Shown piece by piece: positions 6,831 to 14,524 of a stretch of DNA of 19,569 bases (the stretch's first letter is position 1; each line of letters opens with the position of its first letter). Origin of the DNA: an uncultured Fretibacterium sp. Its GTDB lineage: Bacteria; Synergistota; Synergistia; Synergistales; Aminobacteriaceae. The stretch covers positions 1 through 19,569 of the forward strand of contig CALCEM010000010.1 of the NCBI GenBank assembly GCA_937900285.1, in the 5' to 3' direction. Made by a program: the position numbers and the translations under genes. The notes beneath the pieces are model-generated. The model saw nothing but the letters and a program-made list of their open reading frames with translations. It made no database searches and was not told the origin of the DNA.

Positions 6831-7594
6831 TGTTGGAATTATCTCACGTAAATATGAATTTTGGCGGAGTTGTTGCCGTTAACGATGTAAGTTTTAATAT
6901 TCCTCTTGAATCTTTAACGGGAATCATCGGACCGAACGGCGCGGGAAAAACTACAATATTTAATATAATTTCCGGTGTATATACTCCGAGTTCTGGAAAA
7001 ATAATTTTTAAGGGCGAGGACATCACGTCATATAAAGCATATAAAATTAATAAAATGGGAATAGCTCGAACGTTTCAAAATTTGAGATTATTTGCGCGTT
7101 CAACTGTTTTGGAAAATATAATAACTGCTGCACAAAATAAATTTAGTTCATATGATTTAATTGAGGCAATTTTACATTTAGGACGCTGGTCAACTGTTGA
7201 GAGTGATTTAAAAAATTTTGGGATGGATCTGCTTGAACGTGTAGGACTTGCCGACCGTGCTGATCAAGAAGCCGGGACTTTACCTTATGGGCTTCAGAGA
7301 AAATTGGAAATTGCCAGAGCACTCGCGACCAAACCGGAATTATTATTACTTGATGAACCGGCCGCCGGAATGAATCCTGAAGAAGTAAACGATTTAAATA
7401 ATTTAATTTTGCAGATTCATGAAGATTTTAAATTAACAATTTTAGTAATTGAACATCATATGGATATGATCATGAAAATTTGTCCGCATGTAATTTGTTT
7501 AAATTTTGGAGCGAAGATTGCCGAAGGTACGGGCGATGAAATTCAAAATAATTCCGAAGTGTTAGAGGCGTATTTAGGTCATAACAAACAATAA
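6830..7594 (+). CDS. livG: Branched-chain amino acid ABC transporter, ATPase LivG
   Basis: 254-residue ABC ATPase of the LivG type. Visible motifs: Walker A G-P-N-G-A-G-K-T at 34-41, Q-loop T-F-Q-N-L-R at 81-86, the Liv-type signature L-P-Y-G-L-Q-R at 151-157 in place of L-S-G-G-Q, Walker B L-L-L-L-D-E at 171-176, and the H-loop E-H-H at 208-210. The last residues A-Y-L-G are the usual LivG ending. It powers LivHM from the cytoplasmic side. GAGGAGGG lies ten bases before the ATG. In most bacteria livF, the second ATPase, follows directly; here the next gene is unrelated and reads from its own promoter, so LivF is either elsewhere or LivG works as a homodimer. Confidence 0.93.
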   Translation: MLELSHVNMNFGGVVAVNDVSFNIPLESLTGIIGPNGAGKTTIFNIISGVYTPSSGKIIFKGEDITSYKAYKINKMGIARTFQNLRLFARSTVLENIITAAQNKFSSYDLIEAILHLGRWSTVESDLKNFGMDLLERVGLADRADQEAGTLPYGLQRKLEIARALATKPELLLLDEPAAGMNPEEVNDLNNLILQIHEDFKLTILVIEHHMDMIMKICPHVICLNFGAKIAEGTGDEIQNNSEVLEAYLGHNKQ

Positions 7595-7611
7595 ATTTAT
7601 TTTTCATCGGT

Positions 7612-7676
7612 GGGGTGAAATTTTTATAATCTCTTTTATTATGGAGATGCACCCCTGTTTAATTTTTGTTTTTCCA
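7612..7676 (+). terminator. Probable terminator after livG
   Basis: GGGGTG (7612-7617) pairs with CACCCC (7650-7655), and an inner stem ATCTC/GAGAT (7629-7633 with 7644-7648) stacks below it with an 11-nt bulge on the 5' side. An interrupted T-rich run follows (7656-7673). The position just past livG suits a terminator, although the T tract is imperfect and the bulge unusual. Confidence 0.45.
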
Positions 7677-7715
7677 GAATTTACAATAATTTTCCCTGAA
7701 ATAAAATTTTTTTTC

Positions 7716-7742
7716 TTGACAAATTTAAAAAATTATTATAAG
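7716..7742 (+). promoter_or_regulatory. Promoter for the DUF3793-flavodoxin pair
   Basis: A perfect TTGACA (7716-7721) is followed after 15 nt by TATAAG (7737-7742), about 45 nt before the ATG at 7787. The spacer is slightly short, but this is the best -35 box seen in the window. It makes the next two genes a unit independent of the liv operon. Confidence 0.55.
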
Positions 7743-7786
7743 TTTTTTGCGTCAAACTAAAATTTTAAATAGCAGGGTAAATTTAT

Positions 7787-8401
7787 ATGTCTGAAGAATA
7801 TTCAATAACGTTTCAAAAATTTATGCAGATTGTTAATAATTCTGAACCTGAAAATTTTATAAAAGGGTTGTTATTCTGTTTTGGTGCACCAACAATAAAA
7901 GGCATAAAAGCTGCGACACTCATAAATTTTAAACGCGGTAACGAAAATTTAAAAAATATTTGGAAGTCGTCAGCATCTGAATTTTTGCATAAAACAGGGA
8001 TTGAATATATTTTATTAAATGAGTTTACCCACTCAAAAAATGCACTCGTTTTAATTTTCAGACGCAATTTAATTCACAGGGCAATAACTTCACCGGAAGC
8101 ATTAAATTTATTAAACGAGCTAAATTATCCAGTCCCAAATATAAATAAATGTCTCGAATTTATGCAGAAAAAATTTATAAACGAATTTCCTCACGAGATC
8201 GGGATATTTTTGGATTATCCGCCGGAAGATGTTCGGGGGTTCATGAGTGATAAAAATAATAAAAATTATGCGTCAGGTTATTGGAAAGTTTACGGGGCTG
8301 ATAAAAATATTATTAAACGTGCTGAAAAAATTTTCATGCAATATAAACGCGCTGAATATGATGCTGCGAAGAAGATTTTAAATAACTTGCAGATCGTATA
8401 A
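7787..8401 (+). CDS. DUF3793 family protein
   Basis: 204-residue soluble protein recognised as DUF3793 by the block F-P-H-E-I-G-I-F-L-D-Y-P-P-E-D-V-R-G-F (134-152), the A-P-T-I-K-G motif (34-39) and the basic R-R-N patch (92-94). The family has no established function. It has no signal peptide and no membrane segment, so it is cytoplasmic. The ATG at 7787 is preceded by GCAGGGT. The gene sits 40 nt upstream of a flavodoxin with no terminator between them, so the two are probably co-transcribed; I recall the same pairing in other anaerobes, which suggests a link to redox or metal (iron) status, but this is inference. AT-rich codon use matches its neighbours. Confidence 0.8.
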   Translation: MSEEYSITFQKFMQIVNNSEPENFIKGLLFCFGAPTIKGIKAATLINFKRGNENLKNIWKSSASEFLHKTGIEYILLNEFTHSKNALVLIFRRNLIHRAITSPEALNLLNELNYPVPNINKCLEFMQKKFINEFPHEIGIFLDYPPEDVRGFMSDKNNKNYASGYWKVYGADKNIIKRAEKIFMQYKRAEYDAAKKILNNLQIV

Positions 8402-8441
8402 ATAAATTAATTAAATTCTATTTCAGGAGGTTTTTTTTATC

Positions 8442-8861
8442 ATGGCGAAGGTTTTAGTAGTATTCTGGAGCGGCGGCGGTAATACCGAAAAAATGGCAAA
8501 CGCAGTCGCAGAAGGTGCAAAAGGTGCAGGAGCAGACGTTACTTTAAAAAATGTTTCTGAAGCTTCAGCCGGTGATGTTGCGAGTTTTGATGCTGTAGCA
8601 TTCGGATCGCCTGCAATGGGCGCGGAAGTTATTGAAGAGGGCGAAATGGAACCATTTTTCTCCGATGCAATTGGATCACTTAAGGGCAAAAAAGTTGCTG
8701 TATTTGGTTCATATGATTGGGGCGATGGCGAATGGCTCAGAACTTGGGAAGGCCGCGTAACCGATGGCGGTGCAAATTTAGCAGGGAGCGTTAAATCACA
8801 TCTCGAACCTGACGATGACGTATTAAACGAATGCAAAGCACTTGGGGCAAAATTAGCATAA
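8442..8861 (+). CDS. Short-chain flavodoxin
   Basis: 139-residue FMN-binding electron carrier of the short-chain flavodoxin type. The phosphate loop is S-G-G-G-N-T-E at 10-16 (usually S-G-T-G-N-T-E). F-G-S-P-A-M-G at 54-60 and S-Y-D-W-G-D-G-E-W at 90-98 are the loops that cover the flavin ring, with W93 in the usual aromatic position. The protein is acidic, as expected for a low-potential carrier that replaces ferredoxin under iron limitation. A strong AGGAGG eleven bases before the ATG, GC-richer optimal-looking codons and a strong terminator suggest high expression. The threonine-to-glycine change in the phosphate loop is the only oddity. It follows the DUF3793 gene in one operon. Confidence 0.92.
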   Translation: MAKVLVVFWSGGGNTEKMANAVAEGAKGAGADVTLKNVSEASAGDVASFDAVAFGSPAMGAEVIEEGEMEPFFSDAIGSLKGKKVAVFGSYDWGDGEWLRTWEGRVTDGGANLAGSVKSHLEPDDDVLNECKALGAKLA

Positions 8862-8882
8862 TCCGGATTTAAAAAATTTTTT

Positions 8883-8918
8883 TTCCTCCTCTGAAATTTA
8901 TGGGGAGGAATTTTTTTT
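8883..8918. terminator. Bidirectional terminator between flavodoxin and manA
   Basis: TTCCTCCTC (8883-8891) pairs with GGGGAGGAA (8902-8910), nine pairs with one wobble and a 10-nt loop. Eight T follow on the plus strand, and on the minus strand the stem is followed by A-tract then T-tract sequence. It lies between convergent genes and probably serves both. Confidence 0.8.
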
Positions 8919-8928
8919 ATTTTAAATT

Positions 8929-9834
8929 TTACACATAAGCCATTAATAAATTACATGAACCGGAAATTTTAAACGCTCCGGAATTTGCTGGAATAAATAA
9001 ATTTTCGCCGAGTTCTAATTTTAAATTAATATTTTCGTTCGTAAATTCGCATTCACCTTCAAGACATAATATAAATTTAAACGAGTCGGGATTTTTAAAA
9101 TTAATTGAATTATTTTCGGGCTGTAAAATTTTTGTTTTGAATTTATCGCATTTTTTAGCATCGTAATTTATCGGAGTTGTTTTTACTACATCGAGAGCTT
9201 TTTTAATATGCAATTCCCTGCCTCGTCCATAATCGTAAACTCTGTATGTAATATTTGAATTTTGTTGCACCTCCGCCAATAAAATCCCTCCGCCTATTGC
9301 GTGAATTGTTCCAGGTTCAATTAAAAACGTGTCGCCGTTGTTGACGTAAATTTTTTTTAGGTAATCTGTTAGGGAATTATTTAAAATTGCTTTCTCAAAT
9401 TCTTTTTTTGAAATTTCGTGTTCAAATCCCAAATATATAAACGCATCCGGTTCATGACTAATGATGTACCATAATTCAGTTTTACCGAGAGAATTTTCAT
9501 AAATTTCTGCATATTTGTCATTTGGATGAACTTGAACGGACAAAATATTTTTTGAGTCCAGCAATTTCACCATTAAGGGAAAAATATTATTATGTGGATC
9601 AAAATCTGATGAGACTATTTCGGGAAATTTTTTAACTGCTTCGGACAATCTTAAGCCCTTTAAATCGCCGTTTAAAATTAAATTATCTCCGTCCGGGTGT
9701 GCTGCTAGTTCCCAACTTTCTGCGAGTGGTGGAACGCTGTTTTTATTCCAGAAGTTAATTAACTTTTCTCCGCCCCAAATATAATTTTTAAAAACCGGCT
9801 TTAATCTAAACGGTAAAATTTCAAATTTCGTCAT
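8929..9834 (-). CDS. manA: Mannose-6-phosphate isomerase, class I
   Basis: Interconverts fructose 6-phosphate and mannose 6-phosphate in the cytoplasm, feeding mannose-containing glycans. At 301 residues it is of the short bacterial type. Zinc ligands are visible in order: Q101 and H103 in Q-V-H-P, E120 in K-T-E, and H178 in G-T-I-H-A-I; R198 in T-Y-R-V-Y-D-Y-G-R is the conserved active-site arginine. The N-terminal Y-I-W-G-G and E-S-W-E-L motifs are also typical. The ATG at 9834 overlaps the end of alr by 14 nt, with AGGGTG a few bases upstream inside alr, so the two are translationally coupled. Its 3' end faces the flavodoxin gene across a shared terminator. Confidence 0.92.
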   Translation of the reverse strand: MTKFEILPFRLKPVFKNYIWGGEKLINFWNKNSVPPLAESWELAAHPDGDNLILNGDLKGLRLSEAVKKFPEIVSSDFDPHNNIFPLMVKLLDSKNILSVQVHPNDKYAEIYENSLGKTELWYIISHEPDAFIYLGFEHEISKKEFEKAILNNSLTDYLKKIYVNNGDTFLIEPGTIHAIGGGILLAEVQQNSNITYRVYDYGRGRELHIKKALDVVKTTPINYDAKKCDKFKTKILQPENNSINFKNPDSFKFILCLEGECEFTNENINLKLELGENLFIPANSGAFKISGSCNLLMAYV

Positions 9835-10981
9835 TTATGTACACCCTATGAACGCGAGGCATTACCCGGCAAATTATTTCATCAATTATCGTATTTGAAT
9901 TTTTTACGGCTTCCATCATTAAATCTTCATCGTAAATTACCGCGACATCTCCGGGCTTAACGTCGTCAATTTCTGTTACATCAGTCATAATCATATCCAT
10001 ACAGACCCGGCCAATAACAGGACATAATTTATTTTTTATTTTAACGTGAAAATTGTTGCTCAAACTTCTGGGAAAACAATCAGCATAACCAACCGGCAAA
10101 ACTGCAATTTTTGAATTACGATTTAATTTATACGTGCATCCGTAACTAATATAAGAATTTTCCGGGAGATTTCTCACAGCGCAGATTTTAGATTTAACTT
10201 TCATGACTGGTTTTAATCCGATGTTTTTAATTTTATTTCCCGTGTCAGGATATGAATAACCATATAAAGCAATCCCAAAGCGGCACATATCCAAATGAAA
10301 TTTTTGCGAAATCAAATAACCCGAACTCGCTGAAGCATGAGAAATTTTAAAATTAATTCCGAGATCACTTAAATATTTTTTGCATTCGAGAAATTTATTT
10401 AACTGCGTTTCAGTGTAATTTAAATCTCCATCAGCGTTCGCAAAATGTGTAAAAATTCCTTCCGCTTCAATTCCCGGTAAATTACATAAATTATAAATTT
10501 CGTTTGCTGCTTTCAATTTTAAATTTTCATCTTCCGGCCAATAAAATCCGAGTCTGCTCATGCCAGTATCAATTTTTACGTGAATTTTCATTTTTAAATT
10601 TAAATTTTTTGCGTAATCTGAAAATAATTTTCCGTCCTCAAAATTTCCGACTGCTTGAATAATATTATTTTTCAAAATTCTTTCAGATAATTCCGCCTCA
10701 GAATATCCCAAACACAAAACAGGTAAATTAATCCCGTTCGCTCTTAAAATTTCTCCTTCGTCAATGCTCGCAACGCATAACATATCAATTTCGCAGTCCT
10801 GTAATTTTTTGGCAATTTGTATTATTCCATGACCGTAAGCATTAGCTTTACAGACTCCAGCGAATTTCGTACCGGGCTTTAAATATTTTCTTAAAATTTT
10901 TATATTATGTTCGAGTGCTTTTAAATTTATTTCCGCCCACGTTCTAAACTTCAAATTATTATTATTAAATTCATGCGACAA
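9821..10981 (-). CDS. alr: Alanine racemase
   Basis: PLP-dependent fold-type III racemase that converts L- to D-alanine for peptidoglycan, cytoplasmic, 386 residues. The PLP lysine is K45 in the block V-C-K-A-N-A-Y-G-H-G, and the second catalytic base is Y280 in I-S-Y-G-C-T-Y. The domain order is an N-terminal barrel (about 10-245) followed by a C-terminal beta domain, with P-V-I-G-R-V-C-M-D at 321-329. Start: TTG at 10981-10979, nine bases after AGGAG on the minus strand; no better ATG is present. It heads a two-gene operon with manA, an unusual pairing. It is divergent from the aldolase gene with an 84-bp spacer. Confidence 0.94.
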   Translation of the reverse strand: MSHEFNNNNLKFRTWAEINLKALEHNIKILRKYLKPGTKFAGVCKANAYGHGIIQIAKKLQDCEIDMLCVASIDEGEILRANGINLPVLCLGYSEAELSERILKNNIIQAVGNFEDGKLFSDYAKNLNLKMKIHVKIDTGMSRLGFYWPEDENLKLKAANEIYNLCNLPGIEAEGIFTHFANADGDLNYTETQLNKFLECKKYLSDLGINFKISHASASSGYLISQKFHLDMCRFGIALYGYSYPDTGNKIKNIGLKPVMKVKSKICAVRNLPENSYISYGCTYKLNRNSKIAVLPVGYADCFPRSLSNNFHVKIKNKLCPVIGRVCMDMIMTDVTEIDDVKPGDVAVIYDEDLMMEAVKNSNTIIDEIICRVMPRVHRVYINDEI

Positions 10982-11065
10982 TGTATAAAACTCCTGATAT
11001 TTTTTAAAATTTTTAAGTGATATTATAAATTATATTTTTTAATCTTTAACGAGGGGGATATTTTA
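10982..11065. promoter_or_regulatory. Divergent alr/fba promoter region (candidate)
   Basis: 84 bp between divergent genes, nearly all A/T. ATTATAAA near 11022-11029 offers a TATAAT on the minus strand (11022-11027) and TATAAA on the plus strand (11024-11029). No good -35 box is found at either spacing, so both calls are weak. The aldolase ribosome site GAGGGGGA begins at about 11051. Confidence 0.35.
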
Positions 11066-11929
11066 ATGCTCGTAAACGGTATAGAAATGCTTCAAAAAGC
11101 TAAGGCCGGACATTATGCTGTCGGTCAGTTTAATATTAATAATCTCGAATGGACCAAAGCAGTTTTATTAACAGCAGAAGAATTAAAAGCACCCGTAATT
11201 TTAGGCGTGTCGGAAGGTGCAGGGAAATATATGGGAGGCTTCTCAACAGTTCAGGCAATGGTCGCGGCAATGGACAAAGAATTAAAAATCAGCGTTCCAG
11301 TTTGTACACATCTCGATCACGGAACTTACGAAGGCGCATATAAATGCATTAAAGCCGGATTTACTTCGATAATGTTCGATGGTTCACATTACGCAATCGA
11401 TGAAAATATCGCGAAGACTAAAGAATTAACTAACGCCGCACATCATCTCGGAATGTCAATCGAAGCAGAAGTCGGAGGAATCGGCGGAACTGAAGACGGT
11501 GTAACTTCAAACGGAGAACTTGCAGACCCGGAAGAATGCAAAAAAATTGCTGATTTAGGCGTCGACATGTTAGCAGCTGGGATCGGAAATATTCACGGAA
11601 AATACCCGGCCGATTGGAAAGGACTTAATTTTGATGTCCTCGCAAAAGTTCAAGAGAAAACTGGTTTAATGCCGTTAGTTCTTCATGGCGGTTCAGGAAT
11701 TCCCGATGAAATGATCAAAAAAGCTATTACGCTCGGAGTTTCAAAAATCAACGTTAATACAGAGTGCCAATTATCATTTGCAGCAGCTACGAGAAAATAT
11801 ATTGAAGCAGGTAAAGACCTCGAAGGTAAAGGATTCGACCCGCGTAAATTATTAGCTCCTGGATTTGAAGCAATTAGACAAACAGTGCGCGACAAAATTA
11901 ATTTATTTGGTTCAGCCGGAAAAGCATAA
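11066..11929 (+). CDS. fba: Class II fructose-bisphosphate aldolase
   Basis: Zinc-dependent aldolase that splits fructose 1,6-bisphosphate into glyceraldehyde 3-phosphate and dihydroxyacetone phosphate; 287 residues, cytoplasmic. Visible motifs: H-L-D-H-G at 82-86 with catalytic D84 and zinc ligand H85, the E134 region (I-E-A-E-V-G-G), N-I-H-G at 175-178 with H177, L-H-G-G-S-G at 206-211 with H207, and I-N-V-N-T-E at 228-233. The short form resembles the FbaA/GatY group; a tagatose- or sugar-acid-specific member cannot be excluded from sequence alone. The ATG follows GAGGGGGA. Codons look optimised (many GGA, GAA, GCA, GTT), consistent with a highly expressed glycolytic enzyme. It lies 14 nt upstream of kdsA, so it probably shares a transcript with the Kdo genes. 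Confidence 0.9.
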   Translation: MLVNGIEMLQKAKAGHYAVGQFNINNLEWTKAVLLTAEELKAPVILGVSEGAGKYMGGFSTVQAMVAAMDKELKISVPVCTHLDHGTYEGAYKCIKAGFTSIMFDGSHYAIDENIAKTKELTNAAHHLGMSIEAEVGGIGGTEDGVTSNGELADPEECKKIADLGVDMLAAGIGNIHGKYPADWKGLNFDVLAKVQEKTGLMPLVLHGGSGIPDEMIKKAITLGVSKINVNTECQLSFAAATRKYIEAGKDLEGKGFDPRKLLAPGFEAIRQTVRDKINLFGSAGKA

Positions 11930-11943
11930 GGTATAAATTAAGA

Positions 11944-12780
11944 GTGAACAAATATTATTTAAACGGTAAATTTATTGGAGATGGGAGCCTCGTAATTGCT
12001 GCGGGGCCCTGTTCGCTTGAAAATTTAGATCTCGGCTTGCATGTTGCTAAGTACATGAAAAAAATATGTGATGAGAGAAATTTATTATATATTTTTAAAG
12101 CGTCATTCGATAAAGCTAACAGAACATCTCTTCACGCTTGGAGAGGGCCGGGACTAAAAAAAGGACTCGAAGAACTAGCAGAAATAAAAAACATCTTGAA
12201 CGTTCCAATTTTAACGGATATACATGAAAGTTATCAGGCTGAACCAGTTGGAGAAGTTGCGGACGTTATTCAAATTCCTGCGTTTTTGTGCCGTCAAACT
12301 GATTTATTAACAGCAGCCGCCAGAACAGGAAAAATTATAAACATCAAGAAAGCTCAATTTTTAGCACCGGATGACATGATATACGCTGCGACAAAATGCC
12401 GAGAAGCTGGAAACGATAAAATAATTTTATGCGAGCGCGGTACAAGTTTAGGCTATCATCGTTTAGTAGTGGACATGACGGGATTAATTACGATGCGTGA
12501 ATTTGGATACCCGGTAATGTTCGATGCAACTCACAGCGTTCAACGTCCCGGAGGTTTGGGCGGAATGAGCGGAGGAGATCATAAAATGGCGTTACCTTTA
12601 GCGCGTGCTGCTGCTGCTGTTGGAATTGATGCGGTTTTTGCTGAAACTCATCCGAATCCAAAAGAAGCATTAAGCGATGGCCCGAATATGATCCCGTTGA
12701 GCGACATGCCCGAATTTTTAGATCAGGTGTTAGCCGTTCACAATGTAGCGAAAAATTTTATAAATACAGAACATGCGTAA
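11944..12780 (+). CDS. kdsA: 3-deoxy-8-phosphooctulonate synthase, metal-dependent type
   Basis: Condenses arabinose 5-phosphate with phosphoenolpyruvate to Kdo 8-phosphate, the first committed Kdo step; cytoplasmic, 278 residues. Motifs: A-A-G-P-C-S-L-E-N at 19-27, I-L-T-D-I-H at 89-94, I-P-A-F-L-C-R-Q-T-D at 111-120, K-K-A-Q-F at 135-139 and F-D-A-T-H-S-V-Q at 193-200. The candidate metal ligands C23, H197, E234 and D245 have exactly the spacing of C11, H185, E222 and D233 in Aquifex KdsA, so this is the metal-dependent class rather than the E. coli class with asparagine at the first position. The start is GTG at 11944 with only a weak AAGG upstream. Its last 8 nt overlap kdsD. Confidence 0.94.
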   Translation: MNKYYLNGKFIGDGSLVIAAGPCSLENLDLGLHVAKYMKKICDERNLLYIFKASFDKANRTSLHAWRGPGLKKGLEELAEIKNILNVPILTDIHESYQAEPVGEVADVIQIPAFLCRQTDLLTAAARTGKIINIKKAQFLAPDDMIYAATKCREAGNDKIILCERGTSLGYHRLVVDMTGLITMREFGYPVMFDATHSVQRPGGLGGMSGGDHKMALPLARAAAAVGIDAVFAETHPNPKEALSDGPNMIPLSDMPEFLDQVLAVHNVAKNFINTEHA

Positions 12781-13759
12781 AAAAAATTTTAGTGACGAAG
12801 AATTATTAAACTCCGCAAAAAAATTAATGAGAACAGAGGCCGAAGAGATTTTAAATTCAGCTGAAAATGTTGGCGTTGAAATAGTAAACGCGGCACGTGA
12901 AATTTATAATTGTCGGGGTCGAGTGGTTGTTGTAGGTTTAGGAAAATCCGGGCATGTTGGGCGGAAAATTTCTGCGACACTTGCTTCACTTGGAACGCCT
13001 TCATTTTTTTTACACGCAGCAGAAGCTTCGCACGGAGATCTCGGAATGGTCAGGCGCGAGGACATAGGATTATTGATCAGTAACAGCGGTTCATCTTCTG
13101 AAATAGTAGCGTTATTGCCACATTTTAGGAGATTGGGGGCAAAAATGATCGTTATAACTGGGAATTTAAATTCACCATTGGCGGAACATGCCGACATAAT
13201 TTTAAATGCTCACGTTGAAACAGAAGGCGATCCGTTACAGCTTGCGCCGATGTCGAGTACTACGCTTGAATTAGTTATTGGTGATGCGATTGCTGCGCTT
13301 GTTACGATTTTGAGGGGTTTGAGGCGTGAAGATTTTGCGATGTTTCATCCAGGCGGAGCATTGGGGCGAAAATTATTAACGCGCGTTCGTGATTTAATGT
13401 CATCTGGTGATAGGCTGCCGGTTGTTTTAGAAGGAGTTTCAGTGAAGGATGCATTATTCTCGATCACCGATAAGGGTTACGGAGCTACGTGTGTGGTGAA
13501 CGAGGAAAATATTTTAACTGGAATTTTTACGGATGGTGATTTGCGCCGATTAATGGAAAAATCTGGGACGAATGCATTTAACGTAAAAATTGAAAACGCC
13601 ATGACCAAAAACCCAAAAATTATTAACCCCGATTCATTAGCAGCCGAAGCCGTCAGAATTATGCAGGATAATGAAATAAGCGTGTTGATCGCCGTCGAAA
13701 ATAATAAGCCTGTCGGAATTATTCACATACACGAATTATTAAAAGCAGGAATAGCATAA
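12773..13759 (+). CDS. kdsD: Arabinose-5-phosphate isomerase (SIS + two CBS domains)
   Basis: Converts ribulose 5-phosphate to arabinose 5-phosphate, the KdsA substrate. 328 residues of the KpsF/GutQ family. A SIS domain spans about 35-185, with V-V-G-L-G-K-S-G-H at 53-61, H-A-A-E-A-S-H-G-D at 81-89, S-N-S-G-S-S-S-E at 103-110 and F-H-P-G-G-A-L-G-R at 191-199. Two CBS domains follow (about 207-265 and 272-328), containing G-I-F-T-D-G-D-L-R-R and a C-terminal G-I-I-H-I-H-E-L. The ATG overlaps the kdsA stop by 8 nt and has no clear Shine-Dalgarno, so translation probably depends on coupling. The KdsC phosphatase gene expected beside it in many species is absent here. Confidence 0.93.
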   Translation: MRKKNFSDEELLNSAKKLMRTEAEEILNSAENVGVEIVNAAREIYNCRGRVVVVGLGKSGHVGRKISATLASLGTPSFFLHAAEASHGDLGMVRREDIGLLISNSGSSSEIVALLPHFRRLGAKMIVITGNLNSPLAEHADIILNAHVETEGDPLQLAPMSSTTLELVIGDAIAALVTILRGLRREDFAMFHPGGALGRKLLTRVRDLMSSGDRLPVVLEGVSVKDALFSITDKGYGATCVVNEENILTGIFTDGDLRRLMEKSGTNAFNVKIENAMTKNPKIINPDSLAAEAVRIMQDNEISVLIAVENNKPVGIIHIHELLKAGIA

Positions 13760-13798
13760 ATATAATATAAAAATATAAAAATATAAAATAATATAAAA
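13760..13798 (+). repeat. A/T-only spacer with ATATAAA-type repeats before kdsB
   Basis: All 39 bases between kdsD and kdsB are A or T, built from imperfect copies of a TATAAAA-like unit. There is no Shine-Dalgarno for kdsB. TATAAT-like words occur, but with no partner -35 box. It may be an unstructured A-rich ribosome-loading region or simply a low-complexity drift. Confidence 0.7.
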
Positions 13799-14524
13799 AT
13801 GAAAATAAAAATTTTAGGAGTAATACCAGCGCGTTACGGTTCATCGAGATTTCCGGGAAAGCCGCTCGCAAAAATTTTTGATAAACCAATGATACGGCAT
13901 GTTTATGAACAAGTTAAATTAAGCAGAGTTTTAAATAATATTATTGTCGCAACTGATGACGAAAAAATTTTAAATTGCGTAAAAGATTTTGGCGGAAATG
14001 CGATGATGACCCCTTCAGATTTGCCAAACGGAACGACACGCGCGGAACTTGTTTCGAGAAATTTCGATGTTGATGCGGTTATAAATATTCAGGGTGATGA
14101 GCCTTTGTTAGATCCGATTATGATCGATGAAGTTGCGGAAATGTTGGAGGCCGGAAATTATTGCGCCACGCTGTGCAGAAATTTAAATGATGATCGTGAA
14201 AATCCAAATATTGTAAAAGTCGTGTTAAGTCAAAATAATTTTGCGTTATATTTCAGCCGGTCATTAATTCCATATGAACGTAATAAAATAAATTCGCCGA
14301 TTTACCAGCATATAGGAATTTACGGCTATACGAAGGAATTTTTAAAAAAATATATTTCATTGCCCGAAACACCTTTATCAAATGCCGAAAGTTTAGAGCA
14401 GTTAAAAATTTTGGAGCATGATTATAAAATTAAAGTTGGAATAACTAAAAGTAAAAAAATTTCAATTGGTGTTGATACTCCGGAAGATTTGGAGCAAGTA
14501 AGGAAAATTTTACAATGCAAGTAA
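13799..14524 (+). CDS. kdsB: CMP-Kdo synthetase (3-deoxy-manno-octulosonate cytidylyltransferase)
   Basis: Activates Kdo with CTP to CMP-Kdo, the sugar donor for lipid A-Kdo transferases; cytoplasmic, 241 residues, normal length. The nucleotide-binding block I-P-A-R-Y-G-S-S-R-F-P-G-K-P-L is at 9-23, P-N-G-T-T-R-A-E at 76-83 corresponds to the family's G-T-x-R motif, and N-I-Q-G-D-E-P at 96-102 holds the metal-binding aspartate. G-V-D-T-P-E-D-L near 228-235 closes the fold. It is separated from kdsD by an A/T-only spacer without a ribosome site and overlaps the next gene by 10 nt. Confidence 0.93.
   Translation: MKIKILGVIPARYGSSRFPGKPLAKIFDKPMIRHVYEQVKLSRVLNNIIVATDDEKILNCVKDFGGNAMMTPSDLPNGTTRAELVSRNFDVDAVINIQGDEPLLDPIMIDEVAEMLEAGNYCATLCRNLNDDRENPNIVKVVLSQNNFALYFSRSLIPYERNKINSPIYQHIGIYGYTKEFLKKYISLPETPLSNAESLEQLKILEHDYKIKVGITKSKKISIGVDTPEDLEQVRKILQCK

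Noticed and set aside
7612..7676. Riboswitch upstream of the DUF3793 gene
   Set aside because: The hairpin lies upstream of the TTGACA promoter, so it belongs to the 3' end of the liv transcript; I recognise no riboswitch core.
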